From Acidimicrobiia bacterium (GTDB lineage: Bacteria > Actinomycetota > Acidimicrobiia > Spongiisociales > ZC4RG35): a DNA stretch of 64,000 nucleotides. The translations under genes and the position numbers were made by a program. Location of the stretch: the NCBI GenBank assembly GCA_026002975.1, contig BPGJ01000003.1, forward strand, positions 144,552 through 208,551. The letters are read 5' to 3'. Below are positions 17,175-25,152 of the stretch, piece after piece. The notes below the pieces were generated by a model that ran no database searches, was not told the origin of the DNA, and saw nothing but the letters and a program-made list of their open reading frames with translations. Every line of letters begins with the position of its first letter. Position 1 is the first letter of the stretch.

Positions 17175-17203
17175 TTGGTAGGCCCGGACCACGCTGTTAT
17201 GAT
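17175..17203 (+). promoter_or_regulatory. Sigma-70-type promoter of rho
   Basis: A TTGGTA -35 box at 17175-17180 and a TATGAT -10 box at 17198-17203 are separated by exactly 17 bases. They lie just after thrC and 187 bases before the rho start, leaving a leader of about 180 bases. Rho genes are commonly autoregulated in such leaders. Confidence 0.7.
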
Positions 17204-17389
17204 GTGGCCGTCCGCACCACAGCGTTCCAGGTCTTCGAGGTCTGAATCTTCGGAGGATCCACCAGGTCGAAGAGTTCGGGGGTTTCGGAGATCGGGATCG
17301 TTGCGGGCGGTTTCCCCACTCATCTTCGGGTCCTGATCATGCCGCGAGGCGATCCACATCCTGCGGACCCGGCGGGCCGAGAGGAGCAC

Positions 17390-18841
17390 ATGAGCACCAG
17401 AGCCCAACTTCAGAGCAAATCGGTGGAAGAACTACGCGAGATCGCGTCTGCCGCCGGGATCGACACCGACGGACTCCAGAAGGCGAAGATCATCAGCGCC
17501 CTGCTGGAGGCCGGCGCAGTCGAGGAGGCGGGTGAAGACACGCCCCAGTCCGATCCCCGGATCGAGCTGCCTGCGGCCACGCCCCGCCAAGACGACGAGA
17601 CCGAAGGCGACGACGACGCCGAGGAGCGGCCTTCGGGCCAGGAGAGCGGTGGACGTCGGCGGAAGCGGCGCCGCCGTGGCGGCGGAAACAACGACGGTTA
17701 CAACCGCGACGTTCCCGAGGAGGAGCTGGAGGTCCGGGAAGGCCTGCTCGACATCCTGCCCGAGGGTTACGGCTTCCTGAGGGTCACGGGGTACATCCCG
17801 GGCGAGAAGGACGTTTACGTCTCGGCTTCTCAGATCCGCAAGTTCGGTCTCCGCAAGGGGGATCTCGTCTCCGGTCCGATTCGGGCTCCCCGTTCACAGG
17901 AGAAGTTCCCGGCCCTGGTGAGGGTGCAGTCGATCAACGGGATGTCGCCCGAGGAGGCCGAGAACCGGCCCAAGTTCGAGAACCTGACCCCGCTGTTCCC
18001 CGACGAGAGGCTCCGTCTCGAAGTGCCGGGCAAACCCGACGGGGTGCTCACCCGGATCATCGACCTCATCGCCCCGATCGGAAAGGGACAGAGAGGCCTG
18101 ATCGTGTCGCCCCCAAAGGCGGGGAAGACCACGGTGCTCAAGGAGATCGCCCAATCGATCACCACCAACAACCCGGAGTGCTATCTGATGGTGGTGTTGG
18201 TCGACGAGCGGCCCGAGGAGGTCACCGACATGCAGAGGTCGGTGAAGGGTGAGGTCATCTACTCGACGTTCGACCGCCCCGCGGAGGAACACACCCAGGT
18301 GTCGGAACTGGCGTTGGAGAGGGCCAAACGTCTGGTCGAACTGAAGACGGACGTCGTCATCCTCCTCGACTCGATCACGCGTCTGGCCCGGGCCCACAAC
18401 CTGGCCACCCCGGCGTCGGGGCGGATCCTGTCCGGCGGCGTCGACTCCCAGGCCCTGTATCCGCCCAAGCGGTTCTTCGGGGCGGCCCGCAACATCGAGG
18501 AGGGCGGATCGCTGACCATCCTCGGGACCGCCCTGGTCGAAACCGGCTCGAAGATGGACGAGGTCATCTTCGAGGAGTTCAAGGGCACCGGGAACATGGA
18601 GCTACGCCTCGACCGTAAGCTGGCCGACAAGCGGATCTACCCGGCGATCGACATCGAAGCGTCGGGAACCCGCCGCGAGGAGCTCCTGTTCGACCGCAGG
18701 GAGCTGGCCCAGGTCTGGAAGCTGAGGCGGGTCTTGCTCGCCCTCGAACCCGGGGCGGCGCTGGAGCTCCTCATCGACCGTCTCAAGAACACCAAGTCCA
18801 ACGAGGAGTTCCTCGCCGAGGTCGCCAAGAGCGGAAACTAG
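17390..18841 (+). CDS. rho: Transcription termination factor Rho
   Basis: The hexameric ATP-dependent RNA translocase that ends transcription. In order: a Rho_N helical domain (residues about 8-45), an acidic then RGG/Arg-rich insert (about 50-115) typical of actinobacterial Rho and able to bind RNA, the cold-shock-like RNA-binding domain ([13 protein letters not shown]), Walker A in [10 protein letters not shown], Walker [15 protein letters not shown], and the secondary-site loop region [18 protein letters not shown]. The ATG at 17390 follows GAGGAG; a longer in-frame opening at 17339 lacks a Shine-Dalgarno. The length of 483 fits the insert. Confidence 0.96.
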   Translation: MSTRAQLQSKSVEELREIASAAGIDTDGLQKAKIISALLEAGAVEEAGEDTPQSDPRIELPAATPRQDDETEGDDDAEERPSGQESGGRRRKRRRRGGGNNDGYNRDVPEEELEVREGLLDILPEGYGFLRVTGYIPGEKDVYVSASQIRKFGLRKGDLVSGPIRAPRSQEKFPALVRVQSINGMSPEEAENRPKFENLTPLFPDERLRLEVPGKPDGVLTRIIDLIAPIGKGQRGLIVSPPKAGKTTVLKEIAQSITTNNPECYLMVVLVDERPEEVTDMQRSVKGEVIYSTFDRPAEEHTQVSELALERAKRLVELKTDVVILLDSITRLARAHNLATPASGRILSGGVDSQALYPPKRFFGAARNIEEGGSLTILGTALVETGSKMDEVIFEEFKGTGNMELRLDRKLADKRIYPAIDIEASGTRREELLFDRRELAQVWKLRRVLLALEPGAALELLIDRLKNTKSNEEFLAEVAKSGN

Positions 18842-18849
18842 GGAGTGCC

Positions 18850-19107
18850 ATGAAGTCGGAGATCCATCCACAGTACGTAGTGTCTCGCATCACCTGCTCG
18901 TGCGGGAACACGTTCGTCACCAGGTCCACCAAGGGCGACATGCACATCGAACTGTGCAACGAGTGCCACCCCTTCTTCACCGGCAAACAGAAGCTGGTGG
19001 ATTCGGGTGGACGGGTGGAGCGGTTCCAGCGGCGCTACAAGGGGGCAGAGGTGAAGTCGCGTCGCCGCCGCCGTACGGAGGCCGAGGGAGAGCCCACCGG
19101 AGAGTGA
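18850..19107 (+). CDS. rpmE: 50S ribosomal protein L31
   Basis: An 85-residue zinc-binding type bL31. The zinc ligands are in ITCSCGNTF and [14 protein letters not shown]. It has a basic C-terminal extension. It follows rho after eight bases, a gene order conserved across many bacteria. Its stop overlaps the next start as GTGA. Confidence 0.95.
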   Translation: MKSEIHPQYVVSRITCSCGNTFVTRSTKGDMHIELCNECHPFFTGKQKLVDSGGRVERFQRRYKGAEVKSRRRRRTEAEGEPTGE

Positions 19108-20051
19108 GCTCGAACCCTCCCCGCTCCGACGTGGTGACCGTCGGAGGTCAGGCGGTCATCGAAGGGGTGATGATGAGAGCCCCGTCCGGCTGGGCGGTGG
19201 CGGTCAGAACCCCGGAAGGCCGGATACAGGCAGTCAGGCATCCGCTTCCCCGCCTGTCTTCCCGATCGCGGGCAGCCAGGATCCCCTTCATTCGAGGCAT
19301 CCTCGTCCTCGGGGAATCCCTGACGCTCGGGTTTCGGGCTCTCTCCTGGTCGGCTCAGAAGGCGGTGGGCGAGGACGAGGAGCCGCTGACCCGCTGGCAG
19401 ATGGTCGGCTCCCTCAGCGTGGCCCTTCTCATCTTCGCCGGCGTGTTCATCGTCGCCCCCGCCTTGGCAGCCGACGCCGTCGCCGGGCAGTCCCACCTGT
19501 GGTTCGCGACCGTCGAAGCGTTGATCCGCATCGCCCTGTTCGTCGGTTACATATGGCTAATAGGACGGTCCCGGGAGATCCAGCGGGTCTTCCGCTACCA
19601 CGGTGCAGAACACATGGCCATCCACGCCTACGAGGCGGGCGAGCCCCTGTCGGTCGAGGCGATCGGACGGCACCGGCCCGAGCATCCCCGTTGCGGAACG
19701 AGCTTCCTGCTCATCGTCATGCTGGCCTCGATCGTGTTGTTCACCCTCCTCGGGCGACCCGACTGGCCCCTGTTGGTGGCGAGCCGGGTGTTGGGCATCC
19801 CGGTGATCGCCGGTGTCTCCTATGAACTGCTCCGATGGTCCGGCACCCGCTCCGGGCCTCTCAGCCGTTGGCTGGCGGCGCCCGGGCTGTGGCTGCAGAA
19901 ACTCACCACCGGTGTCCCCGACCGGGGGATGATCGAGGTAGCGGTGTGTTCGCTGCTCTCGGCAGTGGATCCCGAGGAAGCCGACCGGCTGGTGGCCATG
20001 GGTGGGGTGCCCGAAGAGGCGGCGGCTGCCCGGGCGACGAGCGAGGTGTGA
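19104..20051 (+). CDS. DUF1385 family membrane protein
   Basis: A 315-residue polytopic membrane protein of the YqhQ/DUF1385 family. It begins with the family signature [12 protein letters not shown], has about four membrane segments between residues 95 and 235, and between them the conserved [15 protein letters not shown] with HPRCGTSFL. The His/Glu/Cys residues suggest metal binding, but no activity is established. The location between rpmE and prfA is common in Gram-positive bacteria. The GTG start overlaps the rpmE stop. Confidence 0.88.
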   Translation: MSSNPPRSDVVTVGGQAVIEGVMMRAPSGWAVAVRTPEGRIQAVRHPLPRLSSRSRAARIPFIRGILVLGESLTLGFRALSWSAQKAVGEDEEPLTRWQMVGSLSVALLIFAGVFIVAPALAADAVAGQSHLWFATVEALIRIALFVGYIWLIGRSREIQRVFRYHGAEHMAIHAYEAGEPLSVEAIGRHRPEHPRCGTSFLLIVMLASIVLFTLLGRPDWPLLVASRVLGIPVIAGVSYELLRWSGTRSGPLSRWLAAPGLWLQKLTTGVPDRGMIEVAVCSLLSAVDPEEADRLVAMGGVPEEAAAARATSEV

Positions 20052-20052
20052 C

Positions 20053-21129
20053 GTGGACGACAGGCTGAGACGACGGCTGGAGGAGGCCGAGGGGGCCATC
20101 GTCGAGATCGAGGCAAAGCTGGCGGCCGGAGACCTGTCCCCCGACGAGTACGCCGAGCTGGGGAGGCGCCACGCCGAACTGCGTCGTCTCCTCGACCTGT
20201 TCGAGGCATGGAGGAGAGCCGATCGGGACCGGGAGGAGGCGGAAGAGCTCGCCCGGTCGGACCCGGAGCTGGAAGGCGAACTCCGGAAGTTGGCTGTCGA
20301 GAAGGCGGCCGAGGCCCGGAGACTGGAAGACGAGCTCACCATGGCTCTGCTGCCGACCGATCCCAACGACCACAAAGACGTGATCGTCGAGATACGAGCG
20401 GCCGCCGGCGGCGACGAGGCCGCCATCTGGGCGGGCGACCTGCTGCGGATGTATCAGCGATACGCCGAGAGGCACGGCTTCGGGGTGGAGCCGCTCGAGT
20501 CGACACCCAACGAGGCGGGTGGGTATTCGAAGGTGACGGTCGCGGTGAAAGGCAAGGGCGCCTACTCCCGGTTCAAGTACGAGGCGGGGGTGCATCGGGT
20601 CCAGCGGGTGCCCCGCACCGAGTCGCAGGGAAGGATCCACACCTCAACGGCGACGGTGGCGGTGCTCCCCGAGGCCGACCCGGTGGAGGTCGAGATCGAC
20701 CCGGAAGACGTCAGGATCGACGTGTTCCGTTCCAGCGGCCCGGGAGGCCAGTCGGTGAACACCACCGACTCGGCGGTGAGGCTGACCCATCTCCCCACCG
20801 GACTGGTGGTCACCTGCCAGGACGAGAAGTCTCAACTCCAGAACAAGGAGAAGGCGTTTCGGATCCTACGGGCCCGCCTCTACGAACGGGAGATGGAGAG
20901 ACGCAGGGAAGAGCTGGCCGGTGCTCGCCGTTCTATGGTCAAGTCGGGGGAGAGGTCGGAGAAGATCCGCACCTACAACTTCCGGGAGAACCGGGTGACC
21001 GACCACCGGATCGAGCTCACCCTCTACCGGCTGGATCAGATCCTCGACGGAGACCTCGACGAGCTGGTCGACGCCCTCGTCGAGGCCGAAGCCGCCGAGC
21101 GGCTCGCCGAGTTGGAGGCAGCCGGGTAA
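20053..21129 (+). CDS. prfA: Peptide chain release factor 1
   Basis: Reads UAA and UAG and triggers peptide release. The catalytic GGQ is in [20 protein letters not shown]. The codon-reading tripeptide sits in VPRTESQGR: it is P-R-T, where most RF1 proteins have P-A-T, P-V-T or P-E-T, but it keeps the Pro and Thr that define class RF1. The GTG start gives 358 residues. The usual downstream partner prmC, which methylates the GGQ glutamine, is not here; two tRNA genes follow instead. Confidence 0.95.
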   Translation: MDDRLRRRLEEAEGAIVEIEAKLAAGDLSPDEYAELGRRHAELRRLLDLFEAWRRADRDREEAEELARSDPELEGELRKLAVEKAAEARRLEDELTMALLPTDPNDHKDVIVEIRAAAGGDEAAIWAGDLLRMYQRYAERHGFGVEPLESTPNEAGGYSKVTVAVKGKGAYSRFKYEAGVHRVQRVPRTESQGRIHTSTATVAVLPEADPVEVEIDPEDVRIDVFRSSGPGGQSVNTTDSAVRLTHLPTGLVVTCQDEKSQLQNKEKAFRILRARLYEREMERRREELAGARRSMVKSGERSEKIRTYNFRENRVTDHRIELTLYRLDQILDGDLDELVDALVEAEAAERLAELEAAG

Positions 21130-21144
21130 GCTGTCGAGATCCCG

Positions 21145-21170
21145 GTCGAGGCGTAGATGGACGCCTCGGC
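21145..21170 (+). terminator. Possible terminator hairpin after prfA
   Basis: The arms GTCGAGGCGT and ACGCCTCGGC flank a six-base loop, giving a ten-pair stem with one G-T pair, 15 bases after the prfA stop. There is no T-run after it, so efficiency is uncertain; it separates prfA from the two tRNA genes. Confidence 0.4.
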
Positions 21171-21174
21171 GCGT

Positions 21175-21249
21175 TCGGGGGTGGTGTAATTGGCAACACG
21201 ACAGGTTCTGGCCCTGTTGTTGGGGGTTCGAGTCCTCCCCCCCGAGCCA
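21175..21249 (+). tRNA. tRNA-Gln (anticodon CTG), CCA encoded
   Basis: Acceptor TCGGGGG pairs with CCCCCGA; D stem GTGT/ACAC; anticodon stem ACAGG/CCTGT enclosing TTCTGGC; T arm GGGGG-TTCGAGT-CCTCC; discriminator G then an encoded CCA (21247-21249). The mature body ends at 21246. Confidence 0.94.
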
Positions 21250-21250
21250 C

Positions 21251-21326
21251 GGCCCCGTCGTCTAGCGGTCTAGGACGCCGGCCTCTCAAGCCGGTAACGC
21301 CGGTTCGAATCCGGTCGGGGCTGCCA
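21251..21326 (+). tRNA. tRNA-Glu (anticodon CTC), CCA encoded
   Basis: Acceptor GGCCCCG pairs with CGGGGCT (first pair G-T, as in other actinobacterial tRNA-Glu genes); D stem GTCT/GGAC; anticodon stem CCGGC/GCCGG enclosing CTCTCAA; T arm GCCGG-TTCGAAT-CCGGT; discriminator G with encoded CCA. It begins one base after the tRNA-Gln CCA. Confidence 0.94.
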
Positions 21327-21391
21327 CGCGAAACTCCCGCCCGGCGGGGGTTCCTACGATATGACGTAGCGGGTGGAATCCGGGACCAGGA

Positions 21392-22213
21392 CTAGGTCGG
21401 CCCTGGGTCCGGTAGATGGTCGAGCAGGTCGTTGACCAGGGCCACGATGGAGGCCGCCAGTTCGCCGGTGTCGACGAGCGGCGTCGCGGCCCGGAGCGCC
21501 ATGGCGACTCCCTCTGAGTTTCTGCTGCCGAAGAGCCGGCGGAGCGCGTCGATGGACTCTCGCGTGGTCTGCGCCGACAGCTCATGATCGATGAGCATCG
21601 CGAGTCCTGTGGCGAGGTCGCCGGTGGGCACGGCACGCACCAGCCGAGCGACGTCGAGAGCGTCCTTGTCGACGACCCGGCCGGTTGCGCCCGTGCGCTC
21701 GTCGATCTTGATCACCTTGGCGACGAGCAGCGCCGCCGGCCCGGCCACCCACACCTCGCATCTGCGGTCGTCGGCCGGGTCGAGGGAGCTGAGGGACATC
21801 TTCCTTCGGTCGACGATGGACGCTTCCAGCCCCCGGGCCCGACGGGCGGCTCGCCGTCCGTGGACTCCAAGGTCGGCGCCGCGACGGCCGGGACCGGCAA
21901 GCGCCTCGGGGACCATGAGGTCGAGAGGGATTCCCCCAGGACTGATCCACCGCCCCGGGCTCGAGGACCGACCGAACCCGGCCTCGTTGAGTGCATCTTC
22001 GAGAGGTGGGCGTTCGGCGATGAGCTCGGGAGCGATCACCATGTCCGCGTCAGTCGTGTACTCGGGGACCGCGATGTCGGCGGCTCCTGTGTGGAGGTAG
22101 ACGGCTTGGGCTCCGACCAAGGTCAGCCCCGGAAGGTGTGGTGCGAGGATCTCGAGGACGTCGAGGAGCACCCGGCGTGCTTCGACGTACTCAGGGTCGG
22201 GTGCGCCAAGCAT
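21392..22213 (-). CDS. AbiEii/MenT-like nucleotidyltransferase, putative toxin
   Basis: A 273-residue protein with a nucleotidyltransferase-like N-terminus: TLVGAQAVYLHTG, a G-A variant of the usual G-S helix, followed by YTTDADMVI whose Asp55 and Asp57 would bind the catalytic metals. AbiEii/MenT toxins use such a core to transfer nucleotides, for MenT onto tRNA 3' ends. The rest is helical with LDVARLVRAV near residue 200. Its start overlaps the upstream regulatory partner by 23 bases, so the pair is one operon. It lies next to two tRNA genes, a frequent insertion point. The toxin role is inference from family and context. Confidence 0.65.
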   Translation of the reverse strand: MLGAPDPEYVEARRVLLDVLEILAPHLPGLTLVGAQAVYLHTGAADIAVPEYTTDADMVIAPELIAERPPLEDALNEAGFGRSSSPGRWISPGGIPLDLMVPEALAGPGRRGADLGVHGRRAARRARGLEASIVDRRKMSLSSLDPADDRRCEVWVAGPAALLVAKVIKIDERTGATGRVVDKDALDVARLVRAVPTGDLATGLAMLIDHELSAQTTRESIDALRRLFGSRNSEGVAMALRAATPLVDTGELAASIVALVNDLLDHLPDPGPT

Positions 22214-23312
22214 CCTCGTTGTCTTTCATCCATGCCAGGAGCTCCTCGGCTTCTGTCGGGGCCCGTCCCGGCCCGGTCAGCAGATCGGCCGCGAGTTGGG
22301 AAGGGGCAACGCCGACCAGGCCTCGGCGCTGCGAGGTCCGGGCGAACACCACGTCGTCGAAGGGCTCGAGGACCAACACGTTGGCGCCCATTTCGGTAGG
22401 GCGGAGGTCGAGTTCCGATGCGAGTCCGGTGACGTCTCGTGTGTAGATCATGGCGAGGCGGGCTGGGGCGACCGATAGCTCATCGGGGAGCGCCATCGAT
22501 CCGGTGAGGGCGTAGCGGCGCTCCAGTGTGCGGAGCTTGCTCGTAAGCGCAGGGAGGCCCCGAGGCTCGAGGTAGGTGACGACCCTGTTCGTCTCGGTGA
22601 CGCCGTAGTCGGCCGTCCATCGCCGAATCGTTCCCTCCCAGTCGAGCTGCTCCACCGGGCCACGGGGCTTCCGGTCCACCAACCCTTCCCGTTCGAGGAG
22701 CTCGACGACCCGGGACAGCGTCGGCGCGGAGACGCCGGCCTTCTCGGCGAGCTCGCGTATCCCATACGGCGGGACGAAGTCGACCAGGGCACGGACGGCC
22801 GCACCAGCCGCCGGTCCCTTGAGCGACCGCAATCCTGACGACCGGCGCCATGGGTCACGGTTCGCGCCTGAGCTCTCGATGAACAACGCCGGCTTGGTGC
22901 ACACCACTCGGACGTTCCCGGTGGCATCGATGAATCCGAGTCCGCGATCGATGAGGAACTTCCGAGCGTTGGGGCTCAGATAGGAGCTCACGAGAACTCC
23001 GCAAGCATCGACATCGCGGTCCCTCCAGGCTTGGAGGCAGCGCTCCAGCCGGTCGGCGGCCGACCGTATCGTGCGCATCGAATCGAGGTGCCGTTTCACC
23101 TCGACTACGAGTCGTGAACGGATCCCATCGGGTGCGCCGACGGTAACGACCGCGTCCGGACGGAGATCGCCGACGATGGTCGGGTGTACCGCGGTCTGGA
23201 GGGACCATCCCTCGGGGAGTCGCGACGTCAGGACCCGGTCCACGAGTGCGAGGAACTCGCTGTTGGTGGTCGGAAGGGAGCTGGGCGTAGCGGGTGGCTT
23301 CGAGATTGGCAT
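22191..23312 (-). CDS. PD-(D/E)XK-winged helix fusion protein, putative antitoxin/repressor
   Basis: A 373-residue protein. The N-terminal half looks like a restriction-endonuclease fold: RPDAVVTV supplies Pro52-Asp53 and RLVVEVKRH supplies Glu71-x-Lys73, the classic PD...ExK spacing. Residues about 175-235 form a winged helix (YGIRELAEKAGVSAPTLSRVVELLEREGLV). The C-terminal third resembles the sensor-like region of AbiEi-family antitoxins. It is translated first, then the overlapping nucleotidyltransferase. The ATG at 23312 sits inside a multi-site palindrome that is probably its own operator. It could be an antitoxin-repressor, or the nuclease-like part may be active; the sequence cannot decide. 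Confidence 0.6.
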   Translation of the reverse strand: MPISKPPATPSSLPTTNSEFLALVDRVLTSRLPEGWSLQTAVHPTIVGDLRPDAVVTVGAPDGIRSRLVVEVKRHLDSMRTIRSAADRLERCLQAWRDRDVDACGVLVSSYLSPNARKFLIDRGLGFIDATGNVRVVCTKPALFIESSGANRDPWRRSSGLRSLKGPAAGAAVRALVDFVPPYGIRELAEKAGVSAPTLSRVVELLEREGLVDRKPRGPVEQLDWEGTIRRWTADYGVTETNRVVTYLEPRGLPALTSKLRTLERRYALTGSMALPDELSVAPARLAMIYTRDVTGLASELDLRPTEMGANVLVLEPFDDVVFARTSQRRGLVGVAPSQLAADLLTGPGRAPTEAEELLAWMKDNEDAWRTRP

Positions 23313-23367
23313 TGTTTCAGCGACAGGCTTGTTTCACGATACATGAAACAATGGCCTTCCTGAAACA
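23312..23367 (-). promoter_or_regulatory. Four-half-site nested palindromic operator
   Basis: TTGTTTCA occurs at 23312-23319 and 23329-23336, and its inverse TGAAACAA at 23344-23351, with TGAAACA(T) at 23361-23367/8. The copies are 17 bases apart on each side and mirror about 23340. The first half-site overlaps the start codon of the winged-helix gene, so occupancy should block transcription or initiation. The most likely ligand is the adjacent winged-helix protein. Confidence 0.75.
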
Positions 23368-23406
23368 TTCCTGGGGAGTCCTACGGGTCCGAACCCGGCC
23401 GTACGC

Positions 23407-23441
23407 GAGGTGGGACCGCCCGACTCGGGCGGTCCCACCTC
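23407..23441. terminator. Strong GC-rich hairpin terminator
   Basis: Two perfect 16-base arms (23407-23422 and 23426-23441) flank a three-base loop, 14 bases past the stop of the channel-like gene on the minus strand. There is no T-run on either side, as is common in GC-rich actinobacteria. It probably ends the minus-strand channel transcript and insulates the toxin-like operon that starts 94 bases further on. Confidence 0.7.
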
Positions 23442-23454
23442 ACGACGAACCAGC

Positions 23455-24153
23455 TCAGGCCTGAGTGGAGTCTTCCGGAGGGGCCAGCTTGGCCCACCAC
23501 TTGCGGGCGGTGTCGATGCCGCCCACTCCGAAGGCGATCGCCAAGGCGACCAGGGCCGACAGCGGGAGGAACTGCAACAGGGTGTTCTCGATCTTCGAGG
23601 TCACCGAGGGTGCGAAGTTGAGGGTGTCGAGGGCCGCCAGGATGCCGACCACCAGCACCGCGATCCTCAGCACGTCGTCCACCCAGGGAACCCCGCGGCT
23701 CTCCGCGTAGGGTCGAACCGTGCGAGCCGCCCAGTTGGCGATCGCCGCGGCGACGAACAACACCAAGAGCGCGACCACCACCAGCGGCAGGTAGGCGATC
23801 AGGTCGTTGAGCAACGTGGTGAGCTGGTCGATGCCCAGCACCTCGGTCGCGATCTGGACGAAGATGATGAAGATCAGGAAGTAGACGACTTGCCCGATCA
23901 GAGCCACCCCCGACGTGCCCGCCTGTTCCAAGGTCGCCTCCAGACCTGCGGCCTTCACGAGGCGCCCGGCACCGAGACGCTGGAGCACCGCGGTGGTGAT
24001 CCGCTGGATGATGCGGGCCACCCAGTGGCCCACCACCAACAGCAGCAGTGCCACCACCAGCCGGGGCACGAACTCCCCGACGTCCCGGCCCAATTCGACG
24101 AGGGAATCGACCAGCTCGTCTACGAAGCTGGTGTCCACCTGTGCCAAGAGCAT
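23455..24153 (-). CDS. Conserved-TM-helix mechanosensitive channel-like protein
   Basis: A 232-residue integral membrane protein with about five hydrophobic helices, two in the repeated TM_helix pattern seen in small MscS-related proteins (FVPRLVVALLLLVVGHWVAR and the later YLPLVVVALLVLFVAAAIAN). It lacks a visible MscS beta domain. The ATG at 24153 follows GGAGG closely; the longer open frame has no better start. The promoter region is shared with a divergent ECF sigma gene, so a role in osmotic or envelope stress is likely. Confidence 0.7.
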   Translation of the reverse strand: MLLAQVDTSFVDELVDSLVELGRDVGEFVPRLVVALLLLVVGHWVARIIQRITTAVLQRLGAGRLVKAAGLEATLEQAGTSGVALIGQVVYFLIFIIFVQIATEVLGIDQLTTLLNDLIAYLPLVVVALLVLFVAAAIANWAARTVRPYAESRGVPWVDDVLRIAVLVVGILAALDTLNFAPSVTSKIENTLLQFLPLSALVALAIAFGVGGIDTARKWWAKLAPPEDSTQA

Positions 24154-24183
24154 GGAACCTCCTATCTTCCGCTCAACCAACAA

Positions 24184-24208
24184 GACACGGTCGCTGCGGA
24201 AAAGTTCC
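24184..24208 (-). promoter_or_regulatory. ECF-type promoter for the channel-like gene
   Basis: On the minus strand GGAAC (24208-24204) is followed after 17 bases by GTC (24186-24184), the ECF sigma pattern. The -35 half belongs to the perfect 16-base palindrome AAGTTCCCGGGAACTT at 24202-24217. Confidence 0.6.
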
Positions 24209-24210
24209 CG

Positions 24211-24236
24211 GGAACTTCCCCCGGCCGGGTGGGTCA
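24211..24236 (+). promoter_or_regulatory. ECF-type promoter for the sigma factor gene
   Basis: GGAAC at 24211-24215 and GTCA at 24233-24236 are 17 bases apart. This is the exact mirror image of the minus-strand promoter about position 24209.5. The expected start of transcription is within a few bases of the sigma ATG, so the mRNA may be nearly leaderless. Confidence 0.6.
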
Positions 24237-24245
24237 GGTAGGGAA

Positions 24246-24800
24246 ATGGCCCAAGTGACCGCCCCGTGGTCCACCCTCGACGACGCCGCTCTGCTGCGGG
24301 CGAGTCGGGACGACCCGGAAGCTTTCGGTGAGTTGGTGAGACGGCACCAGGCCGTGGTGTTCGGCGCCGCGTTCCGGGTGGTGGGCGACCGACAAGTCGC
24401 CGAGGACCTGGCCCAAGAGGCGTTCCTGCGAGCCTTCCAAGCTTCGGGCGAGTTCCGGGGGGAGGGGACGGTAGGAGCCTGGCTGTACCGGATCGCCAAG
24501 AACCTGGCACTCAACCAGGTGAGTCGGCGAAGGGAACATCCAGGGGACCTGCCCGACCTGCCCGCGAAGACCGACCCCGAGTCCGAGTACCTGCGGACGG
24601 CCGACATCCGAGCGGTTCGCCAGGCGGTGGCTTCTCTGCCCGCTCCCCTCAGGGAGCCCCTGGTGTTGCGGGAATACCAGGGGCTCTCCTACGACGAGAT
24701 CGGCCGTAGGCTCGGGTTGGCGACCAACACGGTCAGGACTCGGATCCATCGGGGTAGGAAAGCGGTGCAAGAGGCGCTGAGCGAAAGGGATCATCGATGA
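24246..24800 (+). CDS. ECF-family RNA polymerase sigma factor
   Basis: A 184-residue sigma factor. Region 2 (about residues 22-90) includes FGELVRRHQAVVFGAAFRVV, the -10 recognition stretch AEDLAQEAFLRAF and GTVGAWLYRIAKNLALN. Region 4 (about 125-178) has LPAPLREPLVLREYQGLSYDE and a helix-turn-helix ending NTVRTRIHRGRKA. The linker is short. It ends with ATGA overlapping a small downstream gene, the usual position of an anti-sigma factor. A GGAAC-N17-GTC promoter immediately upstream suggests autoregulation. Confidence 0.9.
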   Translation: MAQVTAPWSTLDDAALLRASRDDPEAFGELVRRHQAVVFGAAFRVVGDRQVAEDLAQEAFLRAFQASGEFRGEGTVGAWLYRIAKNLALNQVSRRREHPGDLPDLPAKTDPESEYLRTADIRAVRQAVASLPAPLREPLVLREYQGLSYDEIGRRLGLATNTVRTRIHRGRKAVQEALSERDHR

Positions 24801-25078
24801 GTCGACTCACCCGCGAGGACGTCGTCCGTTTTGCCTACGGGGAGGCGGACGAGCTGGAGGAGGTGATCCTGGGCGACCCCGAGTATCTGAGCTGGGTGGA
24901 GGAGATCTGGGCCCAGGAGCTGCCCCGGGACCTGACACCGGCGGTGATGCGAGCCGTGCAGCTCCAGAGGCTCGTGACCGACACGGCGACGGCGGCTTTC
25001 GACGTAGCCCGTCTCATGGGGTCTGCGCTCCTCCGGTACGGGTTGCGGGTACGGGAGGACGGCGAACCTACACTCTGA
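24797..25078 (+). CDS. Small protein coupled to the ECF sigma factor, possible zinc-free anti-sigma factor
   Basis: A 93-residue acidic protein. Its first 45 residues (TREDVVRFAYGEADELEEVI, then LGDPEYLSWVEEIW) resemble the helical anti-sigma domain, but the HxxxCxxC zinc motif is absent. It has no clear membrane segment. The start overlaps the sigma stop as ATGA, giving translational coupling and near-equal amounts. The anti-sigma role is inferred from position and helix pattern only; no homologue is recognised. Confidence 0.45.
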   Translation: MSRLTREDVVRFAYGEADELEEVILGDPEYLSWVEEIWAQELPRDLTPAVMRAVQLQRLVTDTATAAFDVARLMGSALLRYGLRVREDGEPTL

Positions 25079-25152
25079 GCTCGTGGAGCTCGTGCTGGAG
25101 CTGGCGGGGGCGGTGGCGGTCGCCCTGGCCGATCTCGCTGACCGTCAGGTGG

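Noticed and set aside
23383..23400. tRNA T-arm remnant or attachment site near GGGTCCGAACCCGG
   Set aside because: It resembles a T arm only loosely, shows no exact repeat of the tRNA-Glu or tRNA-Gln 3' ends, and no integrase is present.
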